Shown: positions 35,021 to 44,944 of the stretch, piece after piece
How positions within the stretch are numbered: position 1 is the stretch's first letter
How the letters are laid out: each line of letters opens with the position of its first letter
Position numbers and translations under genes: made by a program
Assembly (NCBI GenBank): GCA_014804695.1
Contig: JAAUZJ010000004.1
Location: 10,116-74,115, forward strand
Direction: 5' to 3'
DNA: 64,000 nucleotides
Source: Lachnospiraceae bacterium
Lineage (GTDB): Bacteria > Bacillota > Clostridia > Lachnospirales > Lachnospiraceae
The notes under the pieces: generated by a model
Told to the model about the DNA's origin: nothing
What the model saw: only the letters and a program-made list of their open reading frames with translations
Databases searched by the model: none

Positions 35021-36559
35021 ATGAAACTTTCTGATTTAATGCAATATAATCCTATCACAATCCAGTGCCACGATAACCCGGATGCGGATGCAATAGCGTC
35101 CGGATATGCGTTGTATACGTATTTTGGACAGCTTGGCAAGGATGTACGTCTTATTTATTCAGGCAGGAACAAGATACATAAATCTAATTTGTGTCTGATG
35201 CTGAAGCATTTGGGAATATCTGTTGAACATATAAGTAATCCGGAGAAGCTTATAAAGGATATGCCGGAAAAAAGACTGCCCGGATTACTGATTACGGTAG
35301 ACTGCCAGTATGGAGCCGGAAATGTAACGAAGATACCGGCAGAGAATGTTGCAATTATTGATCATCATCAGATTGAAATCCGGGATATAGATATGAGCGA
35401 GATCAATCCGAAACTGGGAAGCTGTTCTACATTGGTATGGGATATGTTGCGCAAGGAAGGTTTTGAGATTAAGGACACCAAGCTTGGAACCGCACTTTAC
35501 TATGGGCTATATTCGGATACAAATCAATTTTCGGAAATTTATAATCCGCTCGATATGGATATGAGGGATGCTTTGCCGTGTGAAGCTTCATTGGTGAAGC
35601 TGTTCCGCAATTCCAATCTGTCGTTAAACGAGCTGGAAATTGCCGGAGTGGCGCTTATAAGGCATATTTATAATGACGATTATCATTATGCAATCATTAA
35701 GTCACAGCCCTGCGATCCCAATATTTTGGGCTTGATCAGTGATTTCCTGCTGCAGGTGGCGGAGGTATATATATGTGTTGTATATAATGAATCTAAGGAG
35801 GGCTATAAGTTTTCGGTAAGGAGCTGTATCAAAGAGGTACAGGCGAATGAGCTTGCAGCTTTTCTGGCAGAAGGAATCGGCTCAGGAGGCGGTCATAATG
35901 AGAAAGCCGGTGGATTTATAAGTAAGACGCTTTATGAAGAAGTATATCCGACACTGCACTCCGAAGCATTTTTCAGTGACAGGCTGAATAATTATTTTGA
36001 TAATACACAGATTATTGATGCTAATGAGTATGAAATTGATATTTCTGATATGTCTTCCTATGTGAAAAAAAGGATACCTGTCGGTTTTGTGAAAGCAACG
36101 GATGTGCTGCCAGTGGGAACGCCTATTACGATCCGTACTTTAGAGGGAGATATAGATATGACGGTGGAGCCGGATCTGGTTATTATGATTGGTATAAAGG
36201 GGGAAGTATATCCGAACAGGCAGAGTAATTTTGAGAAAAAATACGAGGTGACCGGAGAGTCATATAAAATAACGGACTATACTCTTAAAACAGTGTACCA
36301 ACCGACGCTGCATAACAGAGAGGATGGCTCTGTACTGAATTTAGCGGATTATGCCGGAATATGTATTGCCACAGGTGACATACATATACATGCAAAAGAA
36401 TTGACTAAAAGAGTCAAAATTTTTACTGCATGGGATAAGGAAAAGTATATGGTAGGAAAACCGGGAGACTATCTGGCTGTGAGATGTAATGATCTGCATG
36501 ATATCTATGTTGTAGAGCGGGATATTTTCTTTAAGACATACGACAAAAAACCGGAATAG
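35021..36559 (+). CDS. DHH/DHHA1-family phosphoesterase with C-terminal extension
   Basis: Residues about 10-320 are a DHH-DHHA1 phosphoesterase: HDNPDADAIAS (17-27), DCQ, IDHH (near 112-115) and GSGGGHNEKAGG (about 287-298). This family (NrnA, GdpP-type domains) cleaves nano-RNA, pAp or cyclic dinucleotides. The extra C-terminal 180 residues include a PGDYL-type segment (KPGDYLAVRCND) of unknown role. No membrane segment is visible. It starts behind GGAAATTGGGGG and ends 15 bp before the TIR gene, so the two proteins are probably made together. Confidence 0.87.
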   Translation: MKLSDLMQYNPITIQCHDNPDADAIASGYALYTYFGQLGKDVRLIYSGRNKIHKSNLCLMLKHLGISVEHISNPEKLIKDMPEKRLPGLLITVDCQYGAGNVTKIPAENVAIIDHHQIEIRDIDMSEINPKLGSCSTLVWDMLRKEGFEIKDTKLGTALYYGLYSDTNQFSEIYNPLDMDMRDALPCEASLVKLFRNSNLSLNELEIAGVALIRHIYNDDYHYAIIKSQPCDPNILGLISDFLLQVAEVYICVVYNESKEGYKFSVRSCIKEVQANELAAFLAEGIGSGGGHNEKAGGFISKTLYEEVYPTLHSEAFFSDRLNNYFDNTQIIDANEYEIDISDMSSYVKKRIPVGFVKATDVLPVGTPITIRTLEGDIDMTVEPDLVIMIGIKGEVYPNRQSNFEKKYEVTGESYKITDYTLKTVYQPTLHNREDGSVLNLADYAGICIATGDIHIHAKELTKRVKIFTAWDKEKYMVGKPGDYLAVRCNDLHDIYVVERDIFFKTYDKKPE

Positions 36560-36574
36560 GAAAAGGAACAAGCG

Positions 36575-39500
36575 ATGGAAAAGAAATGGTATTATGATGC
36601 CTTTATTAGTTACAGACATAGCGAGTTGGACAGTTTTGTGGCAAAAACCCTGCACAGGCAGTTAGAAAGCTTCAAACTGCCTGCAAACGTGGCAAAGAGA
36701 CTGCAGGAAAACGAAGAAGGAAGCAGGGAAAAAATTACCAGGATATTCAGGGATCAGGACGAACTGCCGCTTGTAAGCAATTTGGGCGATCCGATCTTAG
36801 AGGCTCTGAAAAACTCGGAATACCTTATTGTAATCTGTTCACCGAGATTAAGGGAGTCAATGTGGTGTAAGAAGGAGATAGAGACTTTTATAAGTCTGCA
36901 TGACAGGGAGCATGTATTGTTAGTACTGATAGAAGGCGAGCCGGAGACTTCGTTTCCTGAGGAGTTGCTGTACAAAGAGATAGAAGAAGTTACGGAACTG
37001 GGCACAACCCTAAAGAAAAGAATTCCGGTAGAGCCGCTTGCCGCAGATGTCAGAGGCAGTTCCAAAGGAGAGGTTAAAAAGAAGATAAAAACAGAAATGC
37101 TGAGACTTTTGGCGCCTATGTTCGGATGTGGATATGATGATCTGAAACAGCGGCACAAAGAACGGCGGATGCGTAGGATTATTGCAGCCTCACTGGCCGG
37201 AAGCGCCGTATGTCTTATTTTTGGACTTGTCAGCATGACAATGGCGCTGCAGATCCGCAGACAGAACATTCAGATTACGGAACAGTCGGAGCAGATAGTT
37301 GCACAGTCTGAGGAAATAGAGAAGCAATATAAACAGGCTGTGAGAAATAACTGCATTTCCAAAGCTCAGGCTTCGGAGGTTTTACTTGAGAAGGGAAACC
37401 GGATAGGGGCGATAGAAACTGCACTTGCGGTATTCCCCGGCGGAGAGGATGAAGATATTCCGTATACAGCGCAGGCGGCATATGCCTTGTCAGAGAGTCT
37501 GAATTTATATAAAGACGGTACTAAGATCCTGCCGGACAGGATTCTTGAGGCTGATACAACAATTGATTTTATGAAGGTATCACCACAGGGCAGCAGGATA
37601 CTGGCAGTGGATGATTTTGGTATGCTCTATGTCTGGAACGGTGCAGATGGCGAAAAACTCACTTCATTTCTTATAGATAATGTGCTGTATCCGAAAGAAG
37701 ACCAGGTACTTTTTCTGAATGAAAATGAGTTTCTTTATCCTACTGAAATGAGTATCAACTGCTATGATATTGAAAAAGCTGAGGTCGCCTGCGAAATTCC
37801 ATGTGAGGATGTTTACGGAATCTGTTATTCTAAATCAGGCGACAAGGCGGTTATTATAAATAAAATAGGATTTACTGTAATAAAAGGAGAAAACTGTGAA
37901 ATTGCGTTGGCCGGAGAATGGTCAAAGGATATTGAAACAGATAAGTCGTTTAAGATAGCAAACGGTCCAGTCCTAAGTGCGGACAGCGATTTGTTTGCAG
38001 TTGCCGTATCTTCTGAAAAAGATAACCTGATTCTGGTATATGAGACGCAGACAGGTGAACTTTACCGTAGGTATAGTGTAGCAAGCAGTAATGTGGATTC
38101 CATGAAATTTTCAGAAAATGTTCTGTATGTAGTGGACAATGACGAATTTGACCTGTCGAATATTACTTTAGGGGCGGATCATTCCGGTGGTGTTTTGTAC
38201 GCCTGTGACCTTGCTGCGGACAATACTTTACTATGGCAATATGCAAGCGAGCATAACTGGCTGGAGGAGGTTTCCATAGCATCTAAGGAAGGCAGCAATT
38301 ATATGCTCTGTACTTACTATGACAGTGCGGCTGTTCTGGATAAAAGGGATGGCAGCTGTATTGACAACTTTTTCTTCGGTTCGCAGATTGTGGAGCTTGG
38401 CAATTATATCGGAGAGAATAGTTTTCTTGTATTTACGCGGGATGGTACTTGGCATTATGTGGATCTGGAAATTATGACCGATTATGTTGGTACAGTTTTT
38501 GCAAACTGCACTTCTACAAATGTAAAAGATTTTAAGACCGGTGATGATTATCAGCTGACGCTGCCTTATATGGATAAAAAGATAACGCTTTACCGAAGGG
38601 CAACAGACAACAATCTGGAAACCTTGTATGAAGGTGAGAACCGTTATTCGGATGCCGTGCTTAGCGAAGATGGCGCTTATCTTGCCGTATCTGAATATGT
38701 GAGTGGGTTTACTTCCTATGTTGAGGTTATACGGACTGATAACGGAGAGCTGGTCTGGAGTTATGAGAATGACAGTTCCTGCAAGGGGCTGGGATATTGT
38801 TCGGAGATGAAGGTTTTTACAGTGATTACTAGCAGAGGCATTCATTTACTGGATGAAGCGACAGGCACTCAGATGGCTTTTTACGATACGGATGATATTT
38901 CAGGTGATTTTCTTGATGTGGATGCCACAGGGAGATATGTTTTTTATAAGGGGCGTAGAGGGCTTTATGCTATTGACCTGAAAGACGGTTCTCTTGTATA
39001 TGAAATCGAGCGGGAAGAAGCATTTAATGATGGGGGCGCAGCCGCAGTAGATTCTTCTATGAAATACTTCGCCGTAGTCTCTAAGGCAGACGATTCCTTA
39101 CAGCTCTATTCACTGGATGCTTTGCAAAACGGGCAGGAAAAGTGCCTTGATGAACTTAAAAGTATCAATGCAACTTATATAGAGACCCTGTTTTTTGGGG
39201 AAATGAAAGAATCTATTGAAGAAACAGGTGAGGATAACGAAGATTCTGATACTACTCTTGCATTATATTTGGTATACAAAAATGACGATATAGCTGTATA
39301 TCCGATTGATTCTAATGAAGCAGGTTTTGATGAGAATAAGATGAGCCGGTATCAGGATCTGGAGCATGAAATGACGCGTTTCATACAGCCGGAAGGAACG
39401 GATTATAGTCTGATGGCTGGTAATAATAATGCTTATATTATCTGCGATACATCGGAAATTACAGCAGACGTTAATGGTTTTCTGGCGGTGGATGGTGACA

Positions 39501-39601
39501 GAAACTGCATGTATCTTGCAGGCGGAACTGGTATTTACAAGATATCTGTTTATGATGAGGAAACCATTAGGGCGGAAGCCGAAAGGCAGCTTGGGAATTG
39601 A
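36575..39601 (+). CDS. TIR-domain protein with membrane segment, coiled coil and beta-propeller
   Basis: The 1008-residue protein starts with a TIR domain (about 5-150): YDAFISYRHSELD, IFRDQDELP, and MWCKKEIETF with Glu101 at the place of the catalytic glutamate of NAD-cleaving TIR domains. A membrane segment (about 201-225) and a coiled coil (about 226-260, repeated SEQI/SEEI) follow. The C-terminal 700 residues look like WD40/quinoprotein-type propeller repeats (MKVSPQGSRILAVDDFGMLYVWN). It may sense something by the propeller and signal by its TIR domain. It lies directly after the DHH gene. Confidence 0.85.
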   Translation: MEKKWYYDAFISYRHSELDSFVAKTLHRQLESFKLPANVAKRLQENEEGSREKITRIFRDQDELPLVSNLGDPILEALKNSEYLIVICSPRLRESMWCKKEIETFISLHDREHVLLVLIEGEPETSFPEELLYKEIEEVTELGTTLKKRIPVEPLAADVRGSSKGEVKKKIKTEMLRLLAPMFGCGYDDLKQRHKERRMRRIIAASLAGSAVCLIFGLVSMTMALQIRRQNIQITEQSEQIVAQSEEIEKQYKQAVRNNCISKAQASEVLLEKGNRIGAIETALAVFPGGEDEDIPYTAQAAYALSESLNLYKDGTKILPDRILEADTTIDFMKVSPQGSRILAVDDFGMLYVWNGADGEKLTSFLIDNVLYPKEDQVLFLNENEFLYPTEMSINCYDIEKAEVACEIPCEDVYGICYSKSGDKAVIINKIGFTVIKGENCEIALAGEWSKDIETDKSFKIANGPVLSADSDLFAVAVSSEKDNLILVYETQTGELYRRYSVASSNVDSMKFSENVLYVVDNDEFDLSNITLGADHSGGVLYACDLAADNTLLWQYASEHNWLEEVSIASKEGSNYMLCTYYDSAAVLDKRDGSCIDNFFFGSQIVELGNYIGENSFLVFTRDGTWHYVDLEIMTDYVGTVFANCTSTNVKDFKTGDDYQLTLPYMDKKITLYRRATDNNLETLYEGENRYSDAVLSEDGAYLAVSEYVSGFTSYVEVIRTDNGELVWSYENDSSCKGLGYCSEMKVFTVITSRGIHLLDEATGTQMAFYDTDDISGDFLDVDATGRYVFYKGRRGLYAIDLKDGSLVYEIEREEAFNDGGAAAVDSSMKYFAVVSKADDSLQLYSLDALQNGQEKCLDELKSINATYIETLFFGEMKESIEETGEDNEDSDTTLALYLVYKNDDIAVYPIDSNEAGFDENKMSRYQDLEHEMTRFIQPEGTDYSLMAGNNNAYIICDTSEITADVNGFLAVDGDRNCMYLAGGTGIYKISVYDEETIRAEAERQLGN

Positions 39602-39715
39602 TGATTTTTTTAACTCCATGAAACTTTTTACCTCTTTAATTCGTATTGTATATAGGGAGGATAGATATAAATGTCATTTTGGAAGTAATCTAATCAAATG
39701 GCATAGTGAAACAGT

Positions 39716-40198
39716 ATGACAAAACAAATATTTGAGACATATTTCAGGGAACACTATTCTCTCGTGTATCGTGTGGCGTTCATGCAGATGAAAGGACATG
39801 CAGATGCGGAAGATGCGACGCAGGAGGTGTTTGTAAGGCTATTGAAATATCAGCCGCATTTTGAGAACAGTGATCACGAAAAAGCATGGTTTATACGAAC
39901 AACGATAAATATCTGTAAAGATATAGTAAAAAGTAAATGGCACAGTACAACTGTCAGTATTGAAAGAATACCGGAAAGTGAGAAAGCTTACTTTCATCTT
40001 CCGTACATGCAGGAGGATCAGACGCTGTGGAAAGTTTTAGAACTGCCTGAAAAGTATAAAAGCTGCCTTTATTTCTTTTATTATGAGGATTACTCAATTA
40101 AAGAAATAGCTAATATATTGAAAATGCCGGAAAATACGGTGAAGACTAATTTGAAGCGCGGCAGGGAAATGCTTAAGAGTGCAATTGGGAATAGTTGA
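39716..40198 (+). CDS. ECF-type RNA polymerase sigma factor
   Basis: The 160-residue protein has region 2 (about 8-70: YSLVYRVAFMQMKGHADAEDATQEVFVRL) and region 4 (about 105-155: YKSCLYFFYYEDYSIKEIANILKMPENTVKTNLKRGREMLK). There is no anti-sigma gene directly next to it. It could instead be controlled by the TIR/propeller membrane protein encoded 114 bp upstream. The ribosome site before ATG 39716 is weak; no better start is seen. Confidence 0.88.
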   Translation: MTKQIFETYFREHYSLVYRVAFMQMKGHADAEDATQEVFVRLLKYQPHFENSDHEKAWFIRTTINICKDIVKSKWHSTTVSIERIPESEKAYFHLPYMQEDQTLWKVLELPEKYKSCLYFFYYEDYSIKEIANILKMPENTVKTNLKRGREMLKSAIGNS

Positions 40199-40232
40199 AT
40201 TTTGATAAAAGTTTTAACATGGAGGAAAAATT

Positions 40233-41504
40233 ATGAATGTAAACGGAATTACCAAGCAGGCTTATTATGAAAATAATAATGGTGTTAAAACAAATAATAA
40301 AAAGGGCGGACATGGCTTTTATGAGAGTTTGTCGGACAATATAAATGACATGAATGGAAGTTCACAGAAAAGCGCTGCGGCGCCAAAAACTTCGGTGCCT
40401 ACGAAACCGTATGCTTACCGCAATGTGCCGTCTGTGGGAAATTATGATAATGAAGTTGTAAATGTAAGCTCTGTAACAGGCTGTGAAGTCAGACAGATTA
40501 CATATAATGAGAGCAACTATGTAAAGGTGTTTGTGCAAGAGGGTTATTCTTTTATGGCACAGGTTGATATGGATAATCGCAGTATATACATAGAACGCAA
40601 AACGGAAGATGGCAGCGTGAGCGGATATAAAGTGGAACTTGATAAGATTGCTGATGACACACAAAATCCGATTGAACTGGCCGCGCTAGAGGCATGGGGC
40701 AAGACTTTGCTTGAGAAAAAGGTCGCAGAAACTTCAGGGGAATCTGAAGAAGAAGCCTTAAGTATAGATGAGGCACTTAGGCAGTTTTATGACTTTATCC
40801 AAGATAGAATTAAAAACGGTTCGCCTAAGTACGCGATCGGAAACTCTGAATTTTCACAGGACGAGTGGGAAAAACTTTTAGCAAGCATAGATGAGCAGTT
40901 AGATGACGCTAGAGAAGAGGTAGAAGACAGAATTGAAAGAATGGAAGCTATGCAGCTAAGAGCAGAACTTGAGAAGGAAAAAGAAGAGCAAAACGAAGCC
41001 CGAACAAACAGTAAACAATATATCAGCGCCGATGAAGTCGCAGGCTTAGACAGCACACAGTTAGTAGAGAAAGCGCTTCTTAGGGGGCGCGATGATATGG
41101 AAGGCGTACCTTACGGTTATCTCGCAAAAAATGGAGTGATAGAATATAAAGGGGTGACTTTCGTATGTGATAAAGAGCATAATGCTATACATCTTGGTGA
41201 TACGAGTGACAAGAATAAATGCATAAGGATTCCGCTTTCTAAAGGCGGCTGTCTGATTGTCAATCGTGATAGTCTGGACGGTCTTGCAAGGGCTATAGGT
41301 ATGTTCTCACCGGAAGATGTAAACCTGATTATGCGCGCGATTGCTGAAGATGCTAAAGTACAGCAGATGAAGCAGCAGATAGATGAAGATGAATCTGGAA
41401 TTAAACTTGTCGAGGATGTTGAGGAGACGGAAGCCGAACTTATGGAGGAGGTCATGAACATTGGTGGCATGACGGATTCGTTTGAAGATAAGGCGGAAAA
41501 GTAA
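40233..41504 (+). CDS. Uncharacterised 423-residue protein
   Basis: It has no signal peptide or membrane segment. The N-terminal 70 residues are low-complexity (Asn, Gly, Ser, Lys). The region about 75-140 alternates as beta-strands (VTGCEVRQITYNESNYVKVFV). A long charged helix (about 210-260, EEVEDRIERMEAMQLRAELEKEKEEQNEA) follows, then a mixed domain and an acidic tail. TGGAGGAAAAATT precedes the start. It lies 34 bp after the sigma factor gene and may belong to the same operon. No family is recognised with confidence. Confidence 0.75.
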   Translation: MNVNGITKQAYYENNNGVKTNNKKGGHGFYESLSDNINDMNGSSQKSAAAPKTSVPTKPYAYRNVPSVGNYDNEVVNVSSVTGCEVRQITYNESNYVKVFVQEGYSFMAQVDMDNRSIYIERKTEDGSVSGYKVELDKIADDTQNPIELAALEAWGKTLLEKKVAETSGESEEEALSIDEALRQFYDFIQDRIKNGSPKYAIGNSEFSQDEWEKLLASIDEQLDDAREEVEDRIERMEAMQLRAELEKEKEEQNEARTNSKQYISADEVAGLDSTQLVEKALLRGRDDMEGVPYGYLAKNGVIEYKGVTFVCDKEHNAIHLGDTSDKNKCIRIPLSKGGCLIVNRDSLDGLARAIGMFSPEDVNLIMRAIAEDAKVQQMKQQIDEDESGIKLVEDVEETEAELMEEVMNIGGMTDSFEDKAEK

Positions 41505-41658
41505 GAACGATAATAATAAAACTATAATAATAAAAATAAAATTATGGTGCAAAAATTCCCTGTTTAGATTATAATAAAATGGTAGTTCCATTTTTTCGGG
41601 AAATATACTTTATTATTTCAGAAGAGAGCCTATTTCAAAAGAAGGGATGTAAACAGGA

Positions 41659-42915
41659 ATGAGTATTATCGGCAGCAAGGATGTATACGAAATTATTAAG
41701 AAGACACTTGGCATAATCAATACCAAGATTATGAACCACGGTGAGATTACAGGATATATTTTGTATAAGATGTTGGAATACGAACAGCAGTATACGGAAC
41801 AAGAATTGGTCGATTATACTATGCTGGGTATTTTGCATGATATTGGTCTTTATAAGGAAGATAATGTTAAAAATGTGTCAGATTTTGAGACCAAGAATTT
41901 GTGGCCTCATTCTATTTACGGTTTTCTCTTTTTGAAATATTTATCACCTATGGATGATAAAGCAGAAATAGTTCTTTATCATCATCTGGATTATAGCCGT
42001 TACGGTATGATCCAGAGCAGGTATAAGCATATTATTGAGTACCTTAATCTGGCTGATAAAATGGATACCTTTTTACATCTTAAGGAAGAAAAGCTGGAAA
42101 AGGATTACTTTGTGCTATACCGTGATATTAAATTTTCAGGAGCTGCATTGGATCTTTTTCATAAGGCGGAAGCCAAGTTTGGTATCACAGCGAAGCTGGT
42201 AGATGGTACATACCGCGACGAATTATCGGAGCTTCTTGCAAAAAGGGCGTTCACCGAGCAGTATAAAAGAGGCTTTCTGGAGATGTTGGTATATACCATC
42301 GATTTTAGAAGCGAGCATACTGTAGTACATACTTTGGCGACTGTGAATTTCGCACAGCAGATTGGAAGGCTTATGCGCCTTACCGGTAAGGATCTGCGTG
42401 ATTTATATTACGGTGCGTTGCTTCACGACCTTGGAAAAATAGCGATTCCTCTCAATATTTTGGAGTCTACGGGAAGACTTTCTGATGAGGAAATGAAGGT
42501 AATGAAGGCGCATGTAAGAATTACGGAAATGATTCTGGAAGGCGTTGTGGATGATGATGTGCTGCAGATTGCAGTCAGACATCATGAGAAGTTGGACGGA
42601 AGCGGCTATCACAAGGGACTGACAGGAGACCAGCTAACCCTTCCGCAACAGGTTGTAGCGGTGGCCGACATCTTAAGCGCCCTGTATGGAAAGCGAAGCT
42701 ATAAGGATTCTTTTAGCAGCGATCTCATCCAGAAAATTATGACTGAAGACGCGGAAAATAATAAGATAAATAAATCGGCGGTAGAGGCTTTGATAAGAAA
42801 TTACGATAAAGTTATCGCGGAATTTGAGAAAGAAAAAGAAAGTACGATCGGCTTATATCTTGAAATTAAAGAGCAGTATGCGATTATGATTGAAAGGTTT
42901 GAAGCTTTTAATTAA
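41659..42915 (+). CDS. Tandem HD-domain protein (HD-GYP related)
   Basis: The 418-residue protein has two HD domains. The first (about 25-170) has HDIGLY and HHLDYSRYG. The second (about 215-370) is HD-GYP-like: HDLGKIAIPLNILES and RHHEKLDGSGYHKGL, reading GYH in place of GYP. Metal-binding histidine and aspartate residues are present in the second. Such proteins degrade cyclic di-GMP or related dinucleotides. A C-terminal helix follows. The gene stands alone with its own terminator. Confidence 0.87.
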   Translation: MSIIGSKDVYEIIKKTLGIINTKIMNHGEITGYILYKMLEYEQQYTEQELVDYTMLGILHDIGLYKEDNVKNVSDFETKNLWPHSIYGFLFLKYLSPMDDKAEIVLYHHLDYSRYGMIQSRYKHIIEYLNLADKMDTFLHLKEEKLEKDYFVLYRDIKFSGAALDLFHKAEAKFGITAKLVDGTYRDELSELLAKRAFTEQYKRGFLEMLVYTIDFRSEHTVVHTLATVNFAQQIGRLMRLTGKDLRDLYYGALLHDLGKIAIPLNILESTGRLSDEEMKVMKAHVRITEMILEGVVDDDVLQIAVRHHEKLDGSGYHKGLTGDQLTLPQQVVAVADILSALYGKRSYKDSFSSDLIQKIMTEDAENNKINKSAVEALIRNYDKVIAEFEKEKESTIGLYLEIKEQYAIMIERFEAFN

Positions 42916-42930
42916 AAGATATGTAAAGAG

Positions 42931-42960
42931 TGCCCTGACATAATATGTTGGGGCATTTAT
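42931..42960 (+). terminator. Terminator after the tandem-HD gene
   Basis: TGCCCTGACATA pairs imperfectly with TATGTTGGGGCA, followed by TTTAT. Confidence 0.6.
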
Positions 42961-43023
42961 ATTGCTAATGAAAGAAATTGGTGTTACAATGACTATAATA
43001 AAACTTAGAGAAGGAGAATAAAT

Positions 43024-43824
43024 ATGGGCTTTTTAACAGGTAAAACAGCAATTATTACAGGCGGAGGAAGAGCTGTACTTTCTGATGGAAGATGCGGTTC
43101 TATCGGATACGGAATTGCAACTGCGTATGCTAAAGAGGGCGCTAATCTGGTTGTTACAGGTAGGAATATGCAGAAGCTTGAAGATGCAAAGAAAGAATTG
43201 GAGGAACTTTATAAAATTAAAGTACTTGCACTTCAGGCAGATATCAGTGCAGGTGCGGATAATGAGGCTGTTGCGGCTGATGTAGTAAAACAGACGATGG
43301 ATGCTTTTGGCAGAATTGATGTACTTATAAATAATGCACAGGCATCTGCTTCAGGAGTAACGTTAGAAGAGCATACCACTGAACAGTTTAATCTGGCTCT
43401 TTATTCCGGACTTTATGCAGCATTTTATTACATGAAGGCCTGCTATCCTCATTTGAAGGAAACTAAGGGAGCGGTAATTAACTTTGCATCGGGTGCCGGA
43501 CTTTTTGGTAACTTCGGACAGTGTGCGTATGCTGCTGCAAAAGAAGGAATCCGTGGACTTTCAAGGGTAGCGGCTACTGAGTGGGGAAAAGACGGAATAA
43601 ATGTAAATGTTATCTGCCCTCTTGCATGGACTGCTCAGCTTGAGAATTTTGAGAAGGCTTATCCTGATGCTTTTAAGGCAAATGTAAAGATGCCGCCGGC
43701 TGGCCATTATGGAGATGTGGAAACGGAAATCGGACGAGTATGCGTACAGTTAGCTTCTCCGGACTTTAAGTATATGAACGGTGAAACACTCACATTGGAA
43801 GGTGGAATGGGACTTAGACCATAA
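43024..43824 (+). CDS. Short-chain dehydrogenase/reductase
   Basis: The 266-residue NAD(P)-dependent oxidoreductase has a glycine-rich loop in an unusual long form (TGGGRAVLSDGRCGSIGYGIA), NNAQ, the catalytic serine in NFASGAGL, and YAAAK. The C-terminus MNGETLTLEGGMGL is typical. An insertion between the first glycines and GSIGYGIA is a distinct feature of this subgroup. The substrate is unknown; bile-acid or sugar alcohols are only guesses. AGAAGGAG precedes ATG 43024. Confidence 0.9.
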   Translation: MGFLTGKTAIITGGGRAVLSDGRCGSIGYGIATAYAKEGANLVVTGRNMQKLEDAKKELEELYKIKVLALQADISAGADNEAVAADVVKQTMDAFGRIDVLINNAQASASGVTLEEHTTEQFNLALYSGLYAAFYYMKACYPHLKETKGAVINFASGAGLFGNFGQCAYAAAKEGIRGLSRVAATEWGKDGINVNVICPLAWTAQLENFEKAYPDAFKANVKMPPAGHYGDVETEIGRVCVQLASPDFKYMNGETLTLEGGMGLRP

Positions 43825-43850
43825 AACGTAATAAAAAGTACGGTTTAACG

Positions 43851-43882
43851 AAGCACTCACTTAATGAAGTGGGTGCTTTTTT
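43851..43882 (+). terminator. Terminator after the SDR gene
   Basis: AAGCACTCACTT pairs with AAGTGGGTGCTT around AATG, followed by a T-run. Confidence 0.88.
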
Positions 43883-44040
43883 GCTGCGTTCTGAAAAAAA
43901 GCAAAAATAGCGGATAATCTGTAAATAATTGCAATTTTTTGCGGTTTTGTCAATGATATACTTTTTGGGCATTAGCGATTATAAATGCTTGCCGCATGAA
44001 AAGCAGTTCCTTTTACTTATAGGAGAAGGAGGTAAAGGGA

Positions 44041-44862
44041 ATGACAAATGCAGAAGACTTGGAGAAATATGCAGATTATCTGTCAGAGCGTGAACTGGCG
44101 GTGCAGACCAGACAAATTTATTTAAAGCAGGCAGAGAATTTTTTGGATTTTTTAGATGGCAGGGCAGTTACGAGAAAGGAAGCCATTGATTATAAGCAGA
44201 GCCTTTTAGAACAAAATAATAAAATAGCCACAAACAATCTGTATATTGTGGCACTTAACAGTTACTTAAAATACAAGGGACATGATGATTTCTGTATAAA
44301 GACCAGAAAAATACAACGAAGACAGTGTCCGGACAATATTATAAGCCTTAATGAATACAAGGAGATGCTTATGTGCGCTAAGGAAAGCGGCAGAGACAAA
44401 TATTACTGTATAATGCGTACACTGGCATTAACGGGCATCCGCGTAAGCGAGCTTTCCGGCTGCACTGTCGAAGCGCTTGAAACAGGAAAATTTATTATTT
44501 GTAATAAGGGAAAAAGCAGGGAAATTTATCTGCCCGAAAAATTGGTTACGGAGCTTAGCGCATATTGTATGCAGGAAGGAATCATTAAGGGCGTCATTTT
44601 TCTTGGAAACACCGGAAAAGCTATTAGCAGAACTGCGGTATACAAGATGTTTATACAGCTTGCGGACTATGTGGGTGTACCTAAGAAAAAAGCGCATCCG
44701 CACAGCTTTAGACATCTTTTTGCAGTAACTTATATGCAAAAATATTCTAATCTGTTCGAGCTGGCTGATTTACTCGGACATTCCAGTTTAGAGACTACCA
44801 GAATATATACGATGACTACCGCGGAAGAGAAACGAAGGAAGATAAATAAACTGGAATTATAA
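44041..44862 (+). CDS. Tyrosine recombinase next to a candidate invertible promoter
   Basis: The 273-residue protein has an N-terminal core-binding domain (about 5-85) and a complete catalytic set: Arg134 (TGIRVSEL), Lys in NKGKSR, His221 and Arg224 (HPHSFRH), His247 (LLGHSSL), Tyr256 (TRIYTMTT). It has no excisionase or phage gene beside it. Its closest neighbours are the two 22-bp inverted repeats 60 bp downstream, making it the likely inverter. It resembles XerC/D and small phase-variation integrases in size. AGAAGGAGG precedes ATG 44041. Confidence 0.92.
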   Translation: MTNAEDLEKYADYLSERELAVQTRQIYLKQAENFLDFLDGRAVTRKEAIDYKQSLLEQNNKIATNNLYIVALNSYLKYKGHDDFCIKTRKIQRRQCPDNIISLNEYKEMLMCAKESGRDKYYCIMRTLALTGIRVSELSGCTVEALETGKFIICNKGKSREIYLPEKLVTELSAYCMQEGIIKGVIFLGNTGKAISRTAVYKMFIQLADYVGVPKKKAHPHSFRHLFAVTYMQKYSNLFELADLLGHSSLETTRIYTMTTAEEKRRKINKLEL

Positions 44863-44922
44863 ATTCTAAACAGTAAATAAAAAACAGTAAAAGGAAAACT
44901 GCTTCATAGCGCAACGGGAAAA

Positions 44923-44944
44923 GTTATCTTAATACGATATTATG
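44923..44944 (-). repeat. Left inverted repeat (IRL) of the invertible segment
   Basis: Read on the minus strand it begins CATAATATCGTAT and ends GATAAC, 20/22 identical to the right repeat. Its two differences lie in the -10 position, which reads TATTAA here. Confidence 0.88.

Noticed and set aside
39656-39690. A five-codon frame (MSFWK) behind GGGAGGATAG before the sigma factor gene, as a leader peptide
   Set aside because: Too short to judge; no attenuator-type alternative hairpins were seen.
43100-43824. Assigning the SDR gene as a bile-acid hydroxysteroid dehydrogenase
   Set aside because: The catalytic motifs are generic SDR, and the long glycine-loop insertion does not match the hydroxysteroid dehydrogenases I can recall. 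The substrate is left open.
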